Positions 1-7,469 of a stretch of 37,693 nt of DNA are shown here, piece after piece. Under the pieces are notes generated by a model. It had not been told where the DNA came from and ran no database searches. It saw nothing but the letters and a program-made list of their open reading frames with translations. The stretch is from Nitrosopumilales archaeon (GTDB lineage: Archaea > Thermoproteota > Nitrososphaeria > Nitrososphaerales > Nitrosopumilaceae): contig JADNRU010000006.1 of NCBI GenBank assembly GCA_016276965.1, positions 8,850 through 46,542 on the forward strand. Direction: 5' to 3'. Every line of letters begins with the position of its first letter. The first letter of the stretch is position 1. The translations under genes were made by a program, and so were the position numbers.

Positions 1-84
1 TTCAGTAGACGGTGTCTGGGTTTCAGTAGACGGTGTCTGGGTTTCAGTAGACGGTGTCTGGGTTTCAGTAGACGGTGTCTGGGT
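1..84. repeat. 21-bp perfect tandem repeat, four copies
   Basis: Four identical, directly abutting 21-bp units start at position 1. A fifth, diverging partial unit runs to about 96. The period is a multiple of three and, read on the minus strand, each unit encodes the heptapeptide TQTPSTE, so this is a coding minisatellite inside the protein that starts at 114. Perfect nucleotide identity implies recent expansion or homogenisation. The array continues off the left edge, so the copy number is unknown. Confidence 0.95.
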
Positions 85-114
85 TTCAGTAGACGGTGGG
101 TTTTCTGTCGACAT
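1..114 (-). CDS. N-terminus of Thr/Pro/Ser-rich repeat protein (partial)
   Basis: A minus-strand frame opens at the ATG at 114 and runs off the left edge without a stop. The first ten residues are MSTENPPSTE, followed by four copies of TQTPSTE. There is no signal peptide or membrane segment in the visible 38 residues. The composition (Thr, Pro, Ser, Glu, Gln) suggests a disordered tail or linker. A TATA-like box lies 25-30 nt upstream, which fits leaderless transcription from this ATG and supports the frame being real. The function cannot be told from the fragment, because any folded domain lies outside the window. Confidence 0.65.
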   Translation of the reverse strand, partial: MSTENPPSTETQTPSTETQTPSTETQTPSTETQTPSTE

Positions 115-136
115 GCGACTTATAGTGATTCGGGAT

Positions 137-145
137 AATTTAAAT
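137..145 (-). promoter_or_regulatory. TATA box for the repeat protein at 114
   Basis: The AT-only palindrome AATTTAAAT is centred about 27 nt upstream of the minus-strand ATG at 114. That is the distance expected between an archaeal TATA box and a transcript that starts at the initiation codon. Because the box is palindromic it could also serve the plus strand, but the distance to the HEAT gene start (212/227) fits less well. Confidence 0.5.
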
Positions 146-211
146 CTAAGATTGAGTAATTGTTTCAAAATATGGATTTACTGAAAATTTTTCCTTTCAA
201 ATTAAGCTATA

Positions 212-772
212 ATGGAAGAATTGAACATGTCATCAGATGATATTGATAAAATCTTAGAGTCTGGTTCTAAGGAAGAAAAAATCAAAAAATTAGAATCTTT
301 AGCAAATTCAAATGATCCGAAAATAATTCTTAAAGTAATTTCAAAACTAGATGATCCTGACATTGAAGTAAGAGGAGAGGCTTTTAGCTCATTGGTGTTA
401 AATGATAACAACATTTCAAATCATTTGATTGAAGCTCTAAAATCAGAAAGTAAAAACATCAGGGCTTTTTCAGCTCTAGTCCTTTCAAATAGGAGAAATG
501 CTGAAGCAATTCCATCAATTATCAATCTAATAAAAGATCAAAGTTCAATGGTAAGAGCCTGCGCATTGGGCGCTTTAGGATTTTTGAGAGCACAGCAAGC
601 TAGTAAAGCAATCCATAGTTGTTTTGCAGATTCTGATTTAGAAGTAAAAAAGAGTGCCCTAAAAGCTGCTATAGATATTGGAGATAAGTTGTCTGCAGAT
701 ACACTAAAAGAATTTAAAAAAGAAAATGATCCGGAGTTAGAAAATTTAATTGTTCAAGCAGAACAAAATTAA
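212..772 (+). CDS. HEAT-repeat protein
   Basis: 186 aa, made of repeated helix pairs with the HEAT/PBS-lyase-like signature (DDPDIEVRGEAFSSL, then KDQSSMVRACALGALG, then ADSDLEVKKSALKAA), about four units of 30-40 residues. HEAT repeats form scaffolding solenoids that bind proteins; no catalytic motif is visible. An in-frame ATG at 227 gives MSSDDIDK and may be the true start, as the five residues before it add nothing conserved. The gene ends two bases before the stop of the convergent flavoreductase, and its last codons fall in a 60-bp block repeated at 3743-3802. The partner is unknown. Confidence 0.8.
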   Translation: MEELNMSSDDIDKILESGSKEEKIKKLESLANSNDPKIILKVISKLDDPDIEVRGEAFSSLVLNDNNISNHLIEALKSESKNIRAFSALVLSNRRNAEAIPSIINLIKDQSSMVRACALGALGFLRAQQASKAIHSCFADSDLEVKKSALKAAIDIGDKLSADTLKEFKKENDPELENLIVQAEQN

Positions 773-824
773 GTTTAACCGTATGATTCGAATTTCACTT
801 CAAAACTTCCGTCTTCACGTTTAT
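765..824. repeat. 60-bp block identical to 3743-3802
   Basis: Positions 765-824 match 3743-3802 base for base, in the same orientation, with mismatches at both flanks (764 and 825). The block covers the last 15-16 codons and the stop codon of each flavoreductase paralogue, plus 10 bp beyond the stop. In this copy those 10 bp are the end of the HEAT gene. Identity at synonymous and non-coding sites contrasts with clear divergence over the rest of the two genes. Confidence 0.9.
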
Positions 825-1620
825 CCTGCATTGTGACAAAGCCTTGTGGTGTCATAAAGTCCATTACTCCATCAATGGTTCCTTGCCAACCGCAGATGTA
901 AAACATTGTATTGTCTTTTGTGATTTTTTCGCCAACCATTTCTTCTAATGTGGATATTCCTCCCGCTTTTGGTTTTAGGAAACTCTCAACTCGTCCTTTA
1001 TTACCGCTCCAAGATCGGTTAAACCATTCTTTTGGCCTACTAATAGACGCTCGATAAGTAAAATTCCACTTGTCCTTTCCTCTATCAATACTCTCAGTAT
1101 CGAATGCCGTAAGCTCTTTCTGGTAACTGAGCTCATCCATATAGCTTGAACCATGTAGGCATATAATTTCTCTTTTATCACCCACATCATGCAGATGTCG
1201 AGTAAAGCTTACAAATGGGGCAATTCCTGTACCACCACTAACCATTACGATTCTTCTTTCGTCTTTTCTACCATCATGTAATTTATCATTAATTGTTAAA
1301 GCATCTCCCACTGGGTTTGTCCAAAATATGGGATCTCCTTCACTTAAATAAAATAACTCTGTAGTAACACGACCCGGTAAAGGCTTTCGAACCCATCTTA
1401 CTACAAATTCAAAATACTTTTTGTTCTCTGGATGGGAGGCAATAGAATATGCTCTGCGAATAAGCCTATGATTTTCAGCTACTATTGGTAAACCAAGAGT
1501 AAGGAATTGACCAGCTTCGTATTCTGGTATAATACCATCATTTGGAACAAATCTGAAAATGATAAGATCTTCTTTGAGTAACTCAATATATGAAATGGCT
1601 GCTTTGTGATCAACTACCAT
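775..1620 (-). CDS. FNR-type ferredoxin/flavodoxin-NADP+ reductase-like flavoprotein, paralogue 1
   Basis: 281 aa, soluble. The N-terminal FAD-binding beta-barrel (about 1-110) carries the flavin motif RRAYS at 55-59. The C-terminal Rossmann domain carries the pyridine-nucleotide motif GGTGIAPF at 129-136 and the cysteine-containing CGWQGTID at 243-250, as in the ferredoxin-NADP+ reductase superfamily. It probably moves electrons between NAD(P)H and a one-electron carrier; the abundant-type ferredoxin at 15421-15954 is an obvious candidate partner, by inference. It is collinear, without gaps, with the second copy at 3753-4598 and about 60% identical by eye. ATG at 1620 aligns with the start of the paralogue. 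It ends two bases from the convergent HEAT gene. The substrate is not decided by sequence. Confidence 0.85.
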   Translation of the reverse strand: MVVDHKAAISYIELLKEDLIIFRFVPNDGIIPEYEAGQFLTLGLPIVAENHRLIRRAYSIASHPENKKYFEFVVRWVRKPLPGRVTTELFYLSEGDPIFWTNPVGDALTINDKLHDGRKDERRIVMVSGGTGIAPFVSFTRHLHDVGDKREIICLHGSSYMDELSYQKELTAFDTESIDRGKDKWNFTYRASISRPKEWFNRSWSGNKGRVESFLKPKAGGISTLEEMVGEKITKDNTMFYICGWQGTIDGVMDFMTPQGFVTMQDKREDGSFEVKFESYG

Positions 1621-1858
1621 GCAAGATATTTGTTCGCTACTTTAGTAAAAATATTTCCGTTTGATTCTAATCACAGAAAATTCGTTTTAGAACGTGCTTA
1701 TATTATCCTAAAAATCTCGAAACTCTACTAGCCAATTTCATTTTTGTGAACTTTTCCTATCATCAGTTAACAAAAACCAACAAATTTTAAAGATCTTACA
1801 AAAAGTTTTCATGATCTCAATTTAAGCACAAACATATCTTAAAACCTTAAAATTTAAC

Positions 1859-2542
1859 ATGATTCAGGTAATGATATTGGTTAAGGAAAGTACCGGGAAA
1901 AAACCCAAAAAGAAACAGGGAAGACCAAAAGCTGCAAAGAGCAAGCCTAAGGTAAAAGCTCCAAAAGAAAAACCAACACAAACTTCATTTTCTAAAGCCT
2001 CTTTAACATCAGCAGAAAAAGATGTTGCAGCAAAATTAAAAACGCTAAGAGCAGCTGCAGAAGAAGCAGCAGAAAAAGAATACAAAGCAGCAGAAGCAGA
2101 AGCAGTAACACCTGAAGCAACTCAATCATTTACAAATAAACGCGGACTAGACCTGATTTTTAGACGAGAAATGGGAGAACCTGAATTTTGGCTAGAAAAA
2201 AATAACCGAGGTCCACTATCAGTTGTACTTTCACCCGCTGAAGAAGCAGCGATTTCAAGAAAAGTAGAGATTCCAGCAGATCAGACTCCGAAATACAGAC
2301 CAGAACATATACTTAGTGCTGAATTTGGTGGAACTTCAAGTTATGAAATAGGAATTAAAAATCAAAGAGAGGAAATAGAACAAAGACTGATACGATTAAA
2401 AAATGATCCAAATGCTAGTGCTCAGGAAATTAATTTAGCAGAAGAAGATCTAAAAACTCTTGATTATCTATATGAGAATTTTTATGTTGGCATGAATGTT
2501 TTCCGTACAGCAAAAGGTGGTAGAGCCAAACTTCGGGTTTAA
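1859..2542 (+). CDS. Lys/Ala-rich protein with AT-hook-like N-terminus, conserved hypothetical
   Basis: 227 aa. Residues 1-50 are strongly basic and include QGRPKAAKSKPK, reminiscent of an AT-hook (GRPK core). Residues 60-105 are Ala/Glu-rich and probably helical, and 105-227 looks like a small folded domain ending in basic GGRAKLRV. No enzyme motif is visible. Alternative starts are the ATG at 1871, with AGGT just before it, or the TTG at 1876. It ends 13 bp before the GluTR-like gene and is probably co-transcribed with it. Nucleic-acid binding is a guess from charge only. Confidence 0.65.
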   Translation: MIQVMILVKESTGKKPKKKQGRPKAAKSKPKVKAPKEKPTQTSFSKASLTSAEKDVAAKLKTLRAAAEEAAEKEYKAAEAEAVTPEATQSFTNKRGLDLIFRREMGEPEFWLEKNNRGPLSVVLSPAEEAAISRKVEIPADQTPKYRPEHILSAEFGGTSSYEIGIKNQREEIEQRLIRLKNDPNASAQEINLAEEDLKTLDYLYENFYVGMNVFRTAKGGRAKLRV

Positions 2543-2555
2543 ATGGTGATATCAA

Positions 2556-3641
2556 ATGAGTAATAAGAATTTTGAAATAATTAATGCAAGAGTTACATTC
2601 AAAAATATGCCAATTCATAAGATAGAAAAATTTTCTTTCAAAGATATCACATTAGCATATGAAGCTTTTAAGAAAATTTCTAATGTTTCAGAATGTTTAA
2701 TCATTCAAAATGCTTTCAGGGTTGAAGTCTTTTTTGTGGTTAATCTTGAAACAGGAGAAATACCAGATGTAAGGAGGACTGAAGGAAAAACCCTTACTTT
2801 AAATAAAATTGAAGAAACTTGGGAATCATTAACAGAACTAGGAGTACATGACGTAGACCATTTTGACCAAACTCTTGAGGTGTATAAGAATACTGATGTT
2901 TACCTTCATCTGTTAAGACTAGCTACAGGTTTGGACTCAATTATTGTAGGAAGAAAAGAAATTCTTGATGAAATAAAAGATTCAATTTCAAGTGCTAAAC
3001 AAGCCCAAGTATTTGGTAAAATATTGGATAAATTGTTTGAAAGTTCTATACGAATTGGAACTAAAATTAGAGATTCTACTGGAATTGGTAAAGAAATAAT
3101 ATCAATTGGTGATATTGCTATCAAAACAACTGAGGAAAAAACAGGAATTGGTGGAAAACATGTTCTCCTAATAGGCACAGGTGAAACCGCAGCAATGGTT
3201 GCTAAATCTCTTAATCAAAAAAACTATGCATTTGATGTTACCAGTAGAATCATTGAACGAGCCACTAGTTTTTCTAAACTATTGGGGGGAACACCATTAA
3301 AATTTGAAGATGTTTTAGCAGGATTCGACAAATTTGACATAATATTTGTTGCAACTACGGCAGATTATTTCGTAATTAATTATGACATACTAAGAATAAT
3401 TATGGAAAATAAAAAGAAAGGGACATTATTAATAGATGTATCAGATCCCAGAGCAGTTGATGAGAAAGTCTCAAAGTTTCCTGGCATGAAATTAATGTTT
3501 AGAGATCAAATTTCTGAGTTGGTTGAAGAAAATGAGCAAACTAGAATGAATAAGATTCCTGATGTAGAAAAAATGATTAGTAAAGAAGTTCCAATTATTG
3601 AGGCATTAATGAAACGGCTTGATCCAGAACTTATAGCTTAA
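2556..3641 (+). CDS. Glutamyl-tRNA reductase-like protein lacking the catalytic Cys
   Basis: 361 aa with the GluTR (HemA) domain order: N-terminal catalytic-type domain (about 1-165), NADPH Rossmann domain with LLIGTGET at 204-211, and a short C-terminal helical part. True GluTR reduces Glu-tRNA to glutamate semialdehyde for tetrapyrroles using the Cys of the (S/Q)TCNR motif. Here the aligned stretch is QNAFR at 51-55, so the Cys is Ala53, while the family His is kept (His118 in LHLLRLATGLDS). The next conserved stretch GExQILGQ reads GRKEILDE (132-139), also altered. The protein is shorter than classical GluTR (about 400-430 aa). No hem genes are adjacent. It may be a non-catalytic or repurposed paralogue, so I withhold the symbol hemA. 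Confidence 0.75.
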   Translation: MSNKNFEIINARVTFKNMPIHKIEKFSFKDITLAYEAFKKISNVSECLIIQNAFRVEVFFVVNLETGEIPDVRRTEGKTLTLNKIEETWESLTELGVHDVDHFDQTLEVYKNTDVYLHLLRLATGLDSIIVGRKEILDEIKDSISSAKQAQVFGKILDKLFESSIRIGTKIRDSTGIGKEIISIGDIAIKTTEEKTGIGGKHVLLIGTGETAAMVAKSLNQKNYAFDVTSRIIERATSFSKLLGGTPLKFEDVLAGFDKFDIIFVATTADYFVINYDILRIIMENKKKGTLLIDVSDPRAVDEKVSKFPGMKLMFRDQISELVEENEQTRMNKIPDVEKMISKEVPIIEALMKRLDPELIA

Positions 3642-3742
3642 GATGGATTTGCCATCGTAAATTCCTTAAGAAAAAAAATTTCAGAATAAAATAACTTGAA
3701 TTGTTTTATTTTTGAATGATTTAGTATGATTTTAAATCTTTA

Positions 3743-3802
3743 AAAATTAAGTTTAACCGTATGATTCGAATTTCACTTCAAAACTTCCGTCTTCACGTTT
3801 AT
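3743..3802. repeat. 60-bp block identical to 765-824
   Basis: Second copy of the block described at 765-824. It covers the 3' end of flavoreductase paralogue 2 and 10 bp past its stop, which here is intergenic sequence between two convergent genes. Confidence 0.9.
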
Positions 3803-4598
3803 TCTGTTGTGTGAGAAAGCCTTTTGGTTTTAAGAAGTCAAGAACTCCATCAATTGTTCCTTGCCAACCGCAGACATAAAACATTGTGTTTTCTTTGGTA
3901 ACTTTATCTCCTATTAGTTCCTCTAAGGGTGACTTTTCCCCTTCTTTAGGTCTCAAAAATGTCTCAACTCTTCCTAATTGTTCTCCCCAAGACCTGTTAA
4001 ACCATTCTTGTGGACGACTAATTGAAGCTCTGTATTTAAAGTTCCATTTGTCTTTTCCTCCATCAAGGCTTTCATATTCTAAACCTGTTAAGACGTCTCT
4101 GTAACTGAGCTCATCTACATAACTTGCACCATGAAGAACTAAAATTTCTCTTTTATCTCCAACATCATGAAGGTGTTGAGCAAAGCTAACAAATGGCGCA
4201 AGTCCTGTACCACCACCTATACATACAATTCTTCTTTTGTCTGGAGAACCATCGGGTAGTTTTTCATTTATAGAAAGAGCTGAACCGGCTGGTTTTATCC
4301 AACTAATCTCATCACCAACTTTTGCATTGAAGAGTAGTGTTGTTAAACGACCAGGAATAGGTTTTCGCACCCATCTGAGTAACAATTCTATATATTTTCT
4401 ATTTTCTGGTTGTGATGCAATTGAATACGCTCTTCTGACAATCTTGTTATCTTCAATTGGGTTTGGCATTCCAATTGTTATGAATTGACCGGCTTTGTAT
4501 TCTGGTACTTGGCCATCATTAGGAACTAATCGCATGATTAGAAGATCTTCTTTCATCAATTGGAGATAAGTAATAGTAGCTTTGTTATCTTCAACCAC
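3753..4598 (-). CDS. FNR-type ferredoxin/flavodoxin-NADP+ reductase-like flavoprotein, paralogue 2
   Basis: 281 aa, the same length as paralogue 1 at 775-1620. It shares RRAYSIAS (55-62), the nucleotide-binding GGGTGLAPF (128-136) and CGWQGTID (243-250). The start is a GTG at 4598, supported by alignment with the sister gene and by a TATA-like box 27 nt upstream. The two copies are in the same orientation about 3 kb apart, separated by a divergent gene pair, so they are not one operon. Differences cluster on surface-type positions; both keep all recognisable cofactor motifs, so both are probably active, perhaps with different carriers or expression. Confidence 0.85.
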   Translation of the reverse strand: MVEDNKATITYLQLMKEDLLIMRLVPNDGQVPEYKAGQFITIGMPNPIEDNKIVRRAYSIASQPENRKYIELLLRWVRKPIPGRLTTLLFNAKVGDEISWIKPAGSALSINEKLPDGSPDKRRIVCIGGGTGLAPFVSFAQHLHDVGDKREILVLHGASYVDELSYRDVLTGLEYESLDGGKDKWNFKYRASISRPQEWFNRSWGEQLGRVETFLRPKEGEKSPLEELIGDKVTKENTMFYVCGWQGTIDGVLDFLKPKGFLTQQNKREDGSFEVKFESYG

Positions 4599-4620
4599 TC
4601 AATTAGTGTTACTAAAAGTG

Positions 4621-4629
4621 GTTAAATAT
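4621..4629 (-). promoter_or_regulatory. TATA box for flavoreductase paralogue 2
   Basis: Reads ATATTTAAC on the minus strand, centred 27 nt upstream of the GTG at 4598. The spacing fits a leaderless transcript and supports the GTG as initiation codon. Confidence 0.5.
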
Positions 4630-4729
4630 CTTCTGTTAATTTCTCGCCAAATAATTTCATAACGCAGCTAAACGTTAATAACCAATCGTAAAAATCAAAA
4701 GCGGTCAGATTTTTTTTGTCTGATAAATT

Positions 4730-4803
4730 GGGCCGGTCGTCTAGACTGGTAGGATACGCCCTTGGCATGGGTGAGATCGAGGGTTCAAATCCCTCCCGGT
4801 CCA
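4730..4803 (+). tRNA. tRNA-Ala (GGC)
   Basis: 74 nt. The acceptor GGGCCGG pairs with CCGGTCC and includes a G3-U70 wobble, the alanine identity element. Anticodon stem CGCCC/GGGTG encloses a 7-nt loop with anticodon GGC (codon GCC). The T arm is GAGGG-TTCAAAT-CCCTC. Discriminator A at 4803; CCA is not encoded. No intron. A minus-strand frame through this gene is spurious. Confidence 0.95.
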
Positions 4804-4809
4804 TTACTA

Positions 4810-4816
4810 TTTTTTT
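4810..4816 (+). terminator. T-tract terminator after tRNA-Ala
   Basis: A run of seven T starts 7 nt after the tRNA 3' end, followed by an A-run. This is the oligo-T type of signal used by archaeal RNA polymerase. Confidence 0.5.
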
Positions 4817-4852
4817 CTAAAAAAATAATACTGAATTCAATTTCCATAGTTC

Positions 4853-4926
4853 GGGGACGTAGGTCAGCTTGGTGGACTGCCAGCCTCGGGCGCTGGATGT
4901 CATGGGTTCAAGTCCCATCGTCCCCA
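4853..4926 (+). tRNA. tRNA-Pro (CGG)
   Basis: 74 nt. Acceptor GGGGACG/CGTCCCC; anticodon stem CCAGC/GCTGG with loop CTCGGGC, anticodon CGG (codon CCG). The T arm is CATGGGTTCAAGTCCCATC. Discriminator A at 4926, CCA not encoded, no intron. It lies 49 nt after tRNA-Ala on the same strand. Confidence 0.95.
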
Positions 4927-4980
4927 CATTAAATTAATTCAAACGTTCATTGAAATAGCCCAGCTGATTACATATCTCAA

Positions 4981-5583
4981 TTGACAACTGGTATCTTTCT
5001 TGCACATCTCAATCCTGTAACAAATGCTCATGTAGAAATAATTGAAGAATTAAAAAAGGAATCAAAAGTAAAAGTAATGCCAGTTATTTTTTTAAAAAAT
5101 AGAACTGAGGTAAATAGTCAAAGTTTTCCGTTTAGTTTTGAAATTAGAAAAAAAATGCTCCAAGCTATGTTTGGTGATTCAATTTCAGTATCAAAAAATT
5201 ATGCATTTTATGCACCATTTTTTAGGTATCTCCCCCCTGTACTATCCCCAATATCTTGGAAATTAAAAAAACAAATTCTAGAGGGAATAGATGAAGATTA
5301 TTTTACATACACTGGTGATAAAGTAGAAGGATATATGCTCAAAATTTATGGGCTTAAACCAAAAATTGGTAATAGAAGGTTACTATCTGCCGCCTCTGTA
5401 AAAAATAGAATGTATGATGCCGCTAAGGGCAAAAATACCAATTGGCAGGAGGATGTACCAGAAAAAGTTGTTGAGATCATTAATCAAAATTGGGATATAA
5501 TTGAAAAATATGCTAACATGGAGGACAAAACAACAAAAGTTGCTGGAATGAAATTCCCACAGGATGGATACTGGTCCAAATAG
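4981..5583 (+). CDS. Nucleotidylyltransferase (NadM/cytidylyltransferase-like)
   Basis: 200 aa. The N-terminal GIFLAHLNPVTNAHVEII (4-21) is the HIGH-superfamily nucleotide-binding loop. Residues 135-144 (LSAASVKNRM) occupy the place of the second ISGTxIR-type motif. The family transfers AMP or CMP to a phosphorylated acceptor (for example NMN in NAD synthesis). The usual (H/T)xGH reads TNAH here (14-17), with Ala for Gly, so substrate and activity are uncertain. The start is TTG at 4981, the first possible codon after the stop-containing leader. The 3' end overlaps a possible upstream ATG (5564) of the aminotransferase. NMN adenylyltransferase is the first guess, not a firm one. Confidence 0.65.
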   Translation: MTTGIFLAHLNPVTNAHVEIIEELKKESKVKVMPVIFLKNRTEVNSQSFPFSFEIRKKMLQAMFGDSISVSKNYAFYAPFFRYLPPVLSPISWKLKKQILEGIDEDYFTYTGDKVEGYMLKIYGLKPKIGNRRLLSAASVKNRMYDAAKGKNTNWQEDVPEKVVEIINQNWDIIEKYANMEDKTTKVAGMKFPQDGYWSK

Positions 5584-5614
5584 ATTAATTATAGATGGTT
5601 TCTCATGTTTTTTT

Positions 5615-6532
5615 GTGAAATTTTCTCTGTCAAAATTTGTATGGTTTGATGGAAAATTTGTTCCATCAAGTAAAGCCCAAGTTCCTGTAACTACTCATGC
5701 GATTCATTACGGAACATCAATTTTTGAAGGAATTCGTGCTTATTGGGATTCAAAGAATCTTTTTGTTTTCAGATTAGATGATCATATCAAAAGGTTCAGA
5801 AATTCCGGAAAATATTATTCCATCTCTCTGAATTTTTCCAATAAACAGGTAGCAAATGCAATTATCAACCTTTGCAAAAAAAATAAAATGAAACGCTCGT
5901 GCTATATCAGACCCTTCTACTTTGTTGGCCAATATGGAATTAATTTACACGTAACTGAAAAAGCCCCAACTAATCTTGCAATCTTCATGTTTCCTTTTGG
6001 AGATTTATTTGATAAAAAAGGAATTACTGCAGGGATTTCTTCATGGAGAAAATTTAGTGGTTCTTCCACTCCAACTCAAGCAAAAATGGGCGGAAATTAT
6101 CTAAACTCAATTATTGCAACTCAAGAATCAAAGCGGAATGGTTACGATGAAGCAATTCTCTTAGATAAAAAAGGAAACCTAAGTGAAGCTCCTGGAGAAA
6201 ACATCTTTTTAGTAAAAAATGAAGAACTAATCACTCCACCACTTAGTTCATCTGCACTCAAAGGAATAACTAGAGATACAGTTTTCGAATTAGCTAAAGA
6301 TAGTGGTTATGAAGTTTCAATTAGAGAAATTTCAAGAAGTGAATTGTATGTAGCTGATGAAGTTTTCCTCTCAGGAACTGCTGCTGAGATTACTCCGATA
6401 ATTCGAGTTGATCGTCAAAAGGTTGGAACTGGAAAGATGGGAAAAATAACAAAGGAGTTAATGTCTGACTATACAGATGTAGTAATGAACAGAAATGAAA
6501 AATATTCCCATTGGTTAAGTGCGGTGTATTAA
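5615..6532 (+). CDS. ilvE: Branched-chain amino acid aminotransferase (class IV PLP)
   Basis: 305 aa from the GTG at 5615. The fold-type IV aminotransferase makes or degrades Val/Leu/Ile using 2-oxoglutarate/glutamate. Visible motifs are HAIHYGTSIFEGIRAY near the N-terminus, the PLP-lysine region AKMGGNYLNS (Lys157), the phosphate-binding LSEAPGENIF, SSALKGITRDTV, and VFLSGTAAEITPI near the C-terminus. An ATG at 5564 would add 17 residues that overlap the upstream gene by 20 nt and do not resemble the family. The GTG gives the usual short lead into FVWFDGKF, so I prefer it. A branched-chain substrate is inferred from overall similarity; D-amino acid or aminodeoxychorismate relatives share the fold. 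Confidence 0.85.
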   Translation: MKFSLSKFVWFDGKFVPSSKAQVPVTTHAIHYGTSIFEGIRAYWDSKNLFVFRLDDHIKRFRNSGKYYSISLNFSNKQVANAIINLCKKNKMKRSCYIRPFYFVGQYGINLHVTEKAPTNLAIFMFPFGDLFDKKGITAGISSWRKFSGSSTPTQAKMGGNYLNSIIATQESKRNGYDEAILLDKKGNLSEAPGENIFLVKNEELITPPLSSSALKGITRDTVFELAKDSGYEVSIREISRSELYVADEVFLSGTAAEITPIIRVDRQKVGTGKMGKITKELMSDYTDVVMNRNEKYSHWLSAVY

Positions 6533-6533
6533 A

Positions 6534-7469
6534 TTGAAAGTTGTACAAATAGGAACAGGGGGGTGGGGGAAAAACCATACAAGAATTCTTTCACAGTTAG
6601 GTGTACTTGGTGCAGTATGTGATGCAAACAAAGAAAGAGCAAAAGAATATGGTGAAAAATATTCTGTAAATTATTATGAATCAATTGATAATTTACTAAC
6701 TTCTGAGGATTTTGATGTTGCTTTTATCTGTACACCAACATCAACACATTCCAAAATTGCAACTCAACTATTAGAAGAAAAAAAGAATGTATTCGTCGAA
6801 AAACCAATGACATATCTTTCTGAAGAAGGCGATGATCTTCTTCAACTTGCAGAGAAAAACAAGGTACTTTTAACTTGTGGATATATTGAACGATTCAATC
6901 CAGCTGTGGATTTAGTAAAAGATTTTGTTAAATCAAAAAAATATGGCGATCTTGTTATGCTTGAATTTCATCGTGAAAACAGGATGCCGCTTCACATCAA
7001 AGATGTGGGAATAATTTATGATACTTCCGTTCACGACATAGATACTGCCATGTGGTTGTTTGATGATACACCTGATGTAGTATTTGCTAGATCAGGAAAA
7101 ATAAAACATGAACATGAAGATTTTGCAACAATTATGCTAGGATTTAAAGAAAACAAAGTGGCTATAATCTCATCTAATTGGATTACTCCCACACGTGTAC
7201 GAAATTTTAATGCAGTTTGCACCGAAGGAATAATTTCATCAGATTTCATCTCCCAAGAAGTAAAAATTGAAACCCATGATGATACAGAAATTCCAAGAAA
7301 AGAAAAACAAGAACCATTGCTCTTAGAGATAAAGAATTTTCTAGGTGCAGTAGAAGGAAAAAATGAATTAACAGTAAAACCTCAACAAGCCGTCAATGTT
7401 ACAAAAGTTGCCGAAGCATCACTTTTATCTAGCCAAAAAGGTACTCCAATTTATCTAGATTTAAAATGA
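6534..7469 (+). CDS. Gfo/Idh/MocA-family NAD(P)-dependent sugar oxidoreductase
   Basis: 311 aa from the TTG at 6534, one base after the aminotransferase stop; a GTG at 6519 would overlap it. Rossmann motif GTGGWGKNH at 7-15, conserved EKP at 89-91, and a HDIDTAMW stretch typical of the C-terminal alpha/beta domain. These enzymes oxidise a sugar or nucleotide-sugar hydroxyl with NAD(P). Next to a hexapeptide acyltransferase it resembles the WbpB/WbpD pairing that makes diacetamido-uronic acids for surface glycans (family knowledge plus inference). The stop overlaps the next start (ATGA at 7466-7469). Confidence 0.8.
   Translation: MKVVQIGTGGWGKNHTRILSQLGVLGAVCDANKERAKEYGEKYSVNYYESIDNLLTSEDFDVAFICTPTSTHSKIATQLLEEKKNVFVEKPMTYLSEEGDDLLQLAEKNKVLLTCGYIERFNPAVDLVKDFVKSKKYGDLVMLEFHRENRMPLHIKDVGIIYDTSVHDIDTAMWLFDDTPDVVFARSGKIKHEHEDFATIMLGFKENKVAIISSNWITPTRVRNFNAVCTEGIISSDFISQEVKIETHDDTEIPRKEKQEPLLLEIKNFLGAVEGKNELTVKPQQAVNVTKVAEASLLSSQKGTPIYLDLK

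Noticed and set aside
1-96. Repeats at the left edge as a CRISPR array
   Set aside because: Units abut without spacers, the period is 21 bp, and they are in frame with an ATG, so they are a coding tandem repeat.
4622-4804. 60-aa minus-strand ORF
   Set aside because: It runs through the whole of tRNA-Ala(GGC); its sequence is the antisense of the tRNA.
5564-5614. Longer start of the aminotransferase at ATG 5564
   Set aside because: The extra 17 residues overlap the upstream gene and do not resemble the family N-terminus; GTG 5615 fits better.
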